DNA from: Streptomyces achromogenes
GTDB lineage: Bacteria > Actinomycetota > Actinomycetes > Streptomycetales > Streptomycetaceae
DNA: 64,000 nt
Direction: 5' to 3'
Assembly (NCBI RefSeq): GCF_030816715.1
Contig: NZ_JAUSYH010000001.1
Coordinates: forward strand, 5,022,001 to 5,086,000
The position numbers and the translations under genes were made by a program. Below are positions 60,333-64,000 of this stretch, in pieces (position 1 is the first letter of the stretch; each line of letters opens with the position of its first letter). Below the pieces are notes generated by a model. The model was not told the origin of the DNA. It did not search any database and was given only the letters and a program-made list of their open reading frames with translations.

Positions 60333-61652
60333 ATGAGCGAACTGCCCTATTCATACGATGCGCCCGTCTCGCAGGCGCTGTTCGACCGTGCGTCCGTGGT
60401 CACGCCGGGCGGCGTGAACTCGCCGGTGCGCGCGTTCCGCGCCGTGGGCGGCACGCCGCGGTTCATGGTGTCCGGCGCCGGCCCGTATCTGACGGACGCC
60501 GACGGGCGGGAATACGTCGACCTGGTCTGCTCCTGGGGGCCCATGATCCTCGGGCACTCGCACCCCGAGGTGATCGCCGCCGTGCAGGCGGCCGTCACCC
60601 GCGGCACCTCCTTCGGCACGCCCGGCGAGGGCGAGGTCGCGCTCGCCGAGGAGATCGTGGCGCGGGTCGGGCCCGTGGACCAGGTGCGCCTGGTGTCCAG
60701 CGGCACCGAGGCCACCATGTCGGCCATCCGGCTCGCCCGCGGCTTCACCCGGCGCACCAAGGTGATCAAGTTCGCCGGCTGCTACCACGGGCACGTCGAC
60801 TCGCTCCTCGCGGCGGCGGGCAGCGGGGTCGCCACCTTCGCCCTGCCCGACACCCCGGGGGTCACCGGCGCGCAGGCCGGCGACACGATCGTCCTGCCGT
60901 ACAACGACCTGGAGTCCGTGCAGGAGGCCTTCCACCGGCATCCCGGTGAGATCGCCTGCGTGATCACCGAGGCCTCGCCCGGGAACATGGGCGTCGTGCC
61001 GCCGCTGCCCGGGTTCAACCAGGGTCTCAAGGACGCCTGCCGGGCCAACGGCGCGCTGTTCGTCTCCGACGAGGTGATGACGGGCTTCCGCACCAGCCGC
61101 TCCGGGTGGTTCGGGATCGACGGGGTCACGCCCGATCTGATGACCTTCGGCAAGGTCATGGGCGGCGGCTTCCCCGCCGCGGCGTTCGGCGGGCGGGCCG
61201 ACGTCATGGAGCACCTCGCGCCGGCCGGGCCCGTCTACCAGGCCGGGACGCTCTCCGGGAACCCGGTCGCCACCGCGGCCGGCCTGGCCCAGCTCCGGCT
61301 CCTCGACGACGCCGCGTACGTCAAGGTGAACGAGGTCTCCACGCGGATCCAGTCGCTGGTGTCCGAGGCGCTGACCAAGGAAGGCGTCGCGCACACGCTG
61401 CAGAGCGCCTCCAACATGTTCTCCGTCTTCTTCACGGACCGTCCCGTCCGCGACTACGAGGACGCCAAGGCGCAGGAGTCGTTCCGCTTCACCGCCTTCT
61501 TCCACTCGTTGCTGGCGAACGGCGTCTACCTGCCGCCGTCGTCCTTCGAGTCCTGGTTCGTGTCCACGGCCCACGACGACACGGCCGTCCAGAGAATCGC
61601 CGACGCCCTCCCGGCGGCGGCCCGAGCGGCTGCGGAGGCCACGGCGGAATGA
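60333..61652 (+). CDS. hemL: glutamate-1-semialdehyde 2,1-aminomutase
   Basis: 439 residues. PLP enzyme that makes 5-aminolevulinate from the HemA product. N-terminal PGGVNSPVRAFRAVGGTPRF is the family signature, RLVSSGTEATMSAIRLAR binds cofactor phosphate, DEVMTGFR has the PLP Asp, and the Schiff-base lysine is K274 in MTFGKVMGGGFPAAAF. ATG 60333 follows GGAGAAGTCGCAGG. It lies apart from rex-hemACD and hemB in this window. Its stop overlaps the next gene (ATGA). Confidence 0.97.
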   Translation: MSELPYSYDAPVSQALFDRASVVTPGGVNSPVRAFRAVGGTPRFMVSGAGPYLTDADGREYVDLVCSWGPMILGHSHPEVIAAVQAAVTRGTSFGTPGEGEVALAEEIVARVGPVDQVRLVSSGTEATMSAIRLARGFTRRTKVIKFAGCYHGHVDSLLAAAGSGVATFALPDTPGVTGAQAGDTIVLPYNDLESVQEAFHRHPGEIACVITEASPGNMGVVPPLPGFNQGLKDACRANGALFVSDEVMTGFRTSRSGWFGIDGVTPDLMTFGKVMGGGFPAAAFGGRADVMEHLAPAGPVYQAGTLSGNPVATAAGLAQLRLLDDAAYVKVNEVSTRIQSLVSEALTKEGVAHTLQSASNMFSVFFTDRPVRDYEDAKAQESFRFTAFFHSLLANGVYLPPSSFESWFVSTAHDDTAVQRIADALPAAARAAAEATAE

Positions 61653-62359
61653 GCACCTTCGAGAATTCCGGGAAGAACGGCGCCGCCCAGGACATCACCG
61701 TCGTCCACGTCATGCGGCACGGCGAGGTTCACAACCCCGACGGCGTGCTCTACGGCCGTCTCGACGGCTACCACCTCTCCGAGCTGGGCCGGCAGATGGC
61801 CGACCGGGTCGCCGAGCACCTCGCCTCCCGCGACGTCACGCACGTCGTCGCCTCCCCGCTGGAGCGGGCGCAGGAGACGGCGACCCCCATCGCGAAGGCG
61901 CACGGGCTCGACCTGTCCACCGACGCGCGGCTCCTGGAGGCCGAGAACGTCTTCCAGGGCAAGACGTTCGGGGTCGGGGACGGGGCGCTGCGCCGGCCGG
62001 AGAACTGGAAGCACCTCGTCAACCCGTTCAAGCCGTCCTGGGGCGAGCCCTACGTCGACCAGGTCGTGCGGATGATGGGCGCGCTGGACGCGGCGAAGGA
62101 CGCGGCCCGCGGGCACGAGGCCGTGCTGGTCAGCCATCAGCTGCCGATCTGGATCGTGCGGTCCTACGTCGAGCGGCGGCGGCTGTGGCACGACCCGCGC
62201 AAGCGGCAGTGCACGCTGGCCTCGCTGACGACGTTCACGTACCAGGGCGACCGGATCATGTCGGTCGGGTACACCGAACCGGCCCTCGACCTGGTGCCGG
62301 CGCACCTGCGCGCCGGAGCCAAGCCGGTGCAGGGCAAGGGCAAGGCCTTCGGCGCATAA
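61649..62359 (+). CDS. histidine phosphatase family protein
   Basis: 236 residues, ATG overlapping the hemL stop. Catalytic motif HVMRHGEVHNPDG (phosphohistidine in RHG) near 21-33, SPLERAQETATPIA near 70 (second Arg), and VSHQLPIWIVRSYVE near 155 (second His). Resembles the cofactor-dependent phosphoglycerate mutase-like group, likely a small-molecule phosphatase. The conserved pairing with hemL, as I recall it in other streptomycetes, suggests a link with haem synthesis that is not understood. Stop is TAA. Confidence 0.9.
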   Translation: MSTFENSGKNGAAQDITVVHVMRHGEVHNPDGVLYGRLDGYHLSELGRQMADRVAEHLASRDVTHVVASPLERAQETATPIAKAHGLDLSTDARLLEAENVFQGKTFGVGDGALRRPENWKHLVNPFKPSWGEPYVDQVVRMMGALDAAKDAARGHEAVLVSHQLPIWIVRSYVERRRLWHDPRKRQCTLASLTTFTYQGDRIMSVGYTEPALDLVPAHLRAGAKPVQGKGKAFGA

Positions 62360-62488
62360 CGGGTGGTGGCGGGGGATGGGGGCCGCCCTGCCGAGGCGGG
62401 GTGACAGGTGGTGACGGCCGCCCGGCCGGGCGCTCCGGTCCGCCGGGCCCGGCCGCGTGGCTGAAATCCCCCTTCTGTTACCGAATCC

Positions 62489-62514
62489 GGAACTATCGAC
62501 GGAACCCTGTCGTT
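62489..62514 (+). promoter_or_regulatory. ECF-type promoter candidate
   Basis: GGAAC (62489-62493), 17 bases, CGTT (62511-62514). The spacing and words resemble promoters of extracytoplasmic-function sigma factors such as sigma-E in Streptomyces, fitting an envelope-protein gene. It lies about 39 bases before ATG 62553. Confidence 0.4.
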
Positions 62515-62552
62515 CATCATGTCCTCTGAATGGGTGACCACCTGAGGATCTG

Positions 62553-63893
62553 ATGAACGAGGACGCCATGCGCACGATCACCCGAAGGGGAGCACTCGGA
62601 CTCGGGGCCGGAGCCGCGGCCGTGGCCGGACTGGCCGGCTGCGGCAGCCTCACGAGTTCGGACGACCCCTCCCCCGCCGGTGATGCGAAGAAGGGCGCCA
62701 AGGGCGGCGGCTCCGGCAGCCCCCGTCCGAAGGCCGACGCCCGCCCCCTCGGTGACGGCTCCACGTCCTTCACCGGCAAGCAGCCCCACCAGCCGGCCAA
62801 GCCGGTGCCGCTCCAGCCCGGCGAGGAGCCGCCGCAGTTCGTGGTCTTCTCCTGGGACGGCGCGGGCGAGGTCGGCAACGGACTCTTCGACCGCTTCCTC
62901 GACCTCGCCAAGGCGCACGGCGCGAGCATGACGTTCTTCCTCTCCGGGCTGTATCTGCTGCCCGAGTCGAAGAAGCGGCTCTACGACCCGCCGAACAACC
63001 CCCGCGGCGCCTCCGACATCGGCTATCTCACCGACGAGCACGTCAAGATGACGCTCGCGGGAGTGCGCCGCGCCTGGCTCGAGGGGCACGAGATAGGCAC
63101 CCACTTCAACGGCCACTTCTGCGGCGAGGGCCACGGCTCGGTCGGCAAGTGGACGCCGGCGCAGTGGCGCAGCGAGATAGACCAGGCGAAGAAGTTCGTG
63201 AAGGAGTGGCGGACCAACACCGGCTGGACCGACCTGCCCGCGCTGCCCTTCGACTACGACAAGGAACTCGTCGGCGGCCGCACGCCCTGTCTGCTCGGCC
63301 AGGACAACCTGCTGCCCACCGCCCGCGCCCTCGGCTGGCGCTACGACGCCTCCTCGCCGGGCGGCCGTCAGGTGTGGCCGAAGAAGAGGGGCGGGCTCTG
63401 GGACCTGCCGTTGCAGCAGATACCTTTCCCGGGCCGCAGCTTCGAGGTCCTCTCGATGGACTACAACATGCTCGCCAACCAGTCGGTCAACTCGACCAAG
63501 GCGCCCGCCCACAACTACCCGGGCTGGCGGCAGCAGTCCGCCCAGGCCTACATACAGGGATTCAAGCGGGCATTCGAGACGAACCGAGCGCCCTTCTTCG
63601 TCGGCAACCACTTCGAGCAGTGGAACGGCGGCATCTACATGGACGCCGTCGAGGAGGCCTTCAAGCACATCGCGCGCGAGAAGGAGAAGGGCGCGGACGT
63701 GCGCATCGTCTCCTTCCGGCAGTTCGTGGACTGGATCGACGTCCAGAAGCCCGAGGTGCTCGAGAAGCTGCGCACCCTCGAGGTCGGGCAGCAGCCGGCC
63801 GGCGGCTGGAAGACGTTCCTGGCCGCGACCCCGAAGACGCCGAAGTCGCCGACGGCTCCGAAGTCGCCGACGGGCTCCGCGTCTGCCGCCTGA
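62553..63893 (+). CDS. Tat-dependent lipoprotein of the polysaccharide deacetylase type
   Basis: 446 residues from ATG 62553 (GAGGAT before it); ATG 62568 with GAGGAC is an alternative. The signal has a twin-arginine ITRRGALGLGAGAAA core and a lipobox LAGC at Cys 31, so it is exported folded and lipid-anchored. The catalytic domain from about residue 95 has FVVFSWDGAGEVGNGLFDRF, ASMTFFLSGLYLLP and GHEIGTHFNGHFCG, the deacetylase His/Asp positions, but several canonical metal-site spacings are altered. Substrate unknown, possibly cell-wall polymers. The tail is a Pro/Lys/Ser/Thr repeat (TPKTPKSPTAPKSPTG). Confidence 0.87.
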   Translation: MNEDAMRTITRRGALGLGAGAAAVAGLAGCGSLTSSDDPSPAGDAKKGAKGGGSGSPRPKADARPLGDGSTSFTGKQPHQPAKPVPLQPGEEPPQFVVFSWDGAGEVGNGLFDRFLDLAKAHGASMTFFLSGLYLLPESKKRLYDPPNNPRGASDIGYLTDEHVKMTLAGVRRAWLEGHEIGTHFNGHFCGEGHGSVGKWTPAQWRSEIDQAKKFVKEWRTNTGWTDLPALPFDYDKELVGGRTPCLLGQDNLLPTARALGWRYDASSPGGRQVWPKKRGGLWDLPLQQIPFPGRSFEVLSMDYNMLANQSVNSTKAPAHNYPGWRQQSAQAYIQGFKRAFETNRAPFFVGNHFEQWNGGIYMDAVEEAFKHIAREKEKGADVRIVSFRQFVDWIDVQKPEVLEKLRTLEVGQQPAGGWKTFLAATPKTPKSPTAPKSPTGSASAA

Positions 63894-63904
63894 AATGCGG
63901 TTTT

Positions 63905-63920
63905 CCCCCCGCAAGGGGGG
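63905..63920 (+). terminator. CCCCCC-GCAA-GGGGGG hairpin
   Basis: Six G-C pairs capped by a stable GCAA tetraloop, 12 bases after the stop. No U-tail. It probably limits read-through into the next gene. Confidence 0.55.
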
Positions 63921-63959
63921 TGCGCAAGATCCTCAGAACGGGCATGCGAAACTTTTCAC

Positions 63960-64000
63960 ATGAGTGCCGCATGGATCCGTCCGCGCCGCCCCGCAGTCCT
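63960..64000 (+). CDS. start of the next gene, cut by the window end
   Basis: ATG at 63960 opens a frame MSAAWIRPRRPAV that runs off the window. Basic residues followed by the beginning of a likely hydrophobic stretch would suit a signal peptide. I cannot assign it; in some streptomycetes a TlpA-like thiol-disulfide protein follows at this position, but this is only recollection. Confidence 0.3.
   Translation, partial: MSAAWIRPRRPAV

Overview
The window is high-GC chromosomal DNA with very strong third-position GC bias, many GTG starts, 4-bp ATGA/GTGA gene overlaps, a complete 16S-23S-5S rRNA operon with no tRNA in the spacer, and developmental genes (bldN with its anti-sigma gene rsbN). Together these point to a Streptomyces chromosome in a conserved core region. 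From memory, the order proC / trpS / acuC / bldN / rex-hemACD / hemB / argS / lysS resembles the S. coelicolor SCO3337-SCO3303 region read backwards, and the hemL block at the right end resembles another core region. I see no prophage, transposase or CRISPR array, and no TTA (bldA-dependent) codon in the genes called.

Layout. 0-8 kb: an SH3-like protein, a small membrane protein, a methyltransferase, a two-gene ABC exporter with an operator on its start codon, proC, an isochorismatase-like hydrolase divergent from a DJ-1/AraC regulator, and an auxiliary tryptophanyl-tRNA synthetase behind a textbook Trp-Trp leader-peptide attenuator. 8-13.9 kb: the rrn operon with its promoters, processing stems and a 14-bp terminator. 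13.9-19.4 kb: HAD hydrolase, membrane proteins, acuC, a putative phosphatase, an HTH protein and a 32-residue ribosomal protein (bS22 type) too short for most gene finders. 19.7-24.3 kb: an epimerase-like protein, an acyltransferase, rsbN and bldN, with a visible sigma-BldN-type promoter before rsbN. 24.8-33 kb: HAD phosphatase, glutaredoxin-like protein, then rex-hemA-hemC-hemD as an overlapping operon under a Rex operator, then hemB. Rex senses NADH/NAD+ and couples haem synthesis to redox state; hemL, which makes the 5-aminolevulinate used by HemB, is at 60.3 kb.

33-47.6 kb: aminotransferase, DUF4253 protein, secreted peptidoglycan-binding protein, argS and class I lysS, a DUF2637 membrane protein with two DUF3558 lipoproteins, RtcB RNA ligase, a tyrosine phosphatase-acetyltransferase fusion, a tandem pair of related lipoproteins and an SDR. 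47.8-64 kb: MarR regulator with a two-gene permease system (YcgR/YcgQ type, histidine-rich, probably zinc-linked), AraC regulator, a two-component flavin monooxygenase, a two-component signalling pair, a large PAS-GAF-PP2C phosphatase, a deletion remnant of a DUF574 methyltransferase, hemL with a histidine phosphatase, and a Tat lipoprotein of the polysaccharide deacetylase type.

The strongest cross-window signal is regulatory: about sixteen genes have a TAnnnT-like -10 box exactly 6 or 7 bases before the start codon and no ribosome binding site, the signature of leaderless mRNAs. Several perfect palindromes sit on such promoters and look like operators for regulators that cannot be named from this window.
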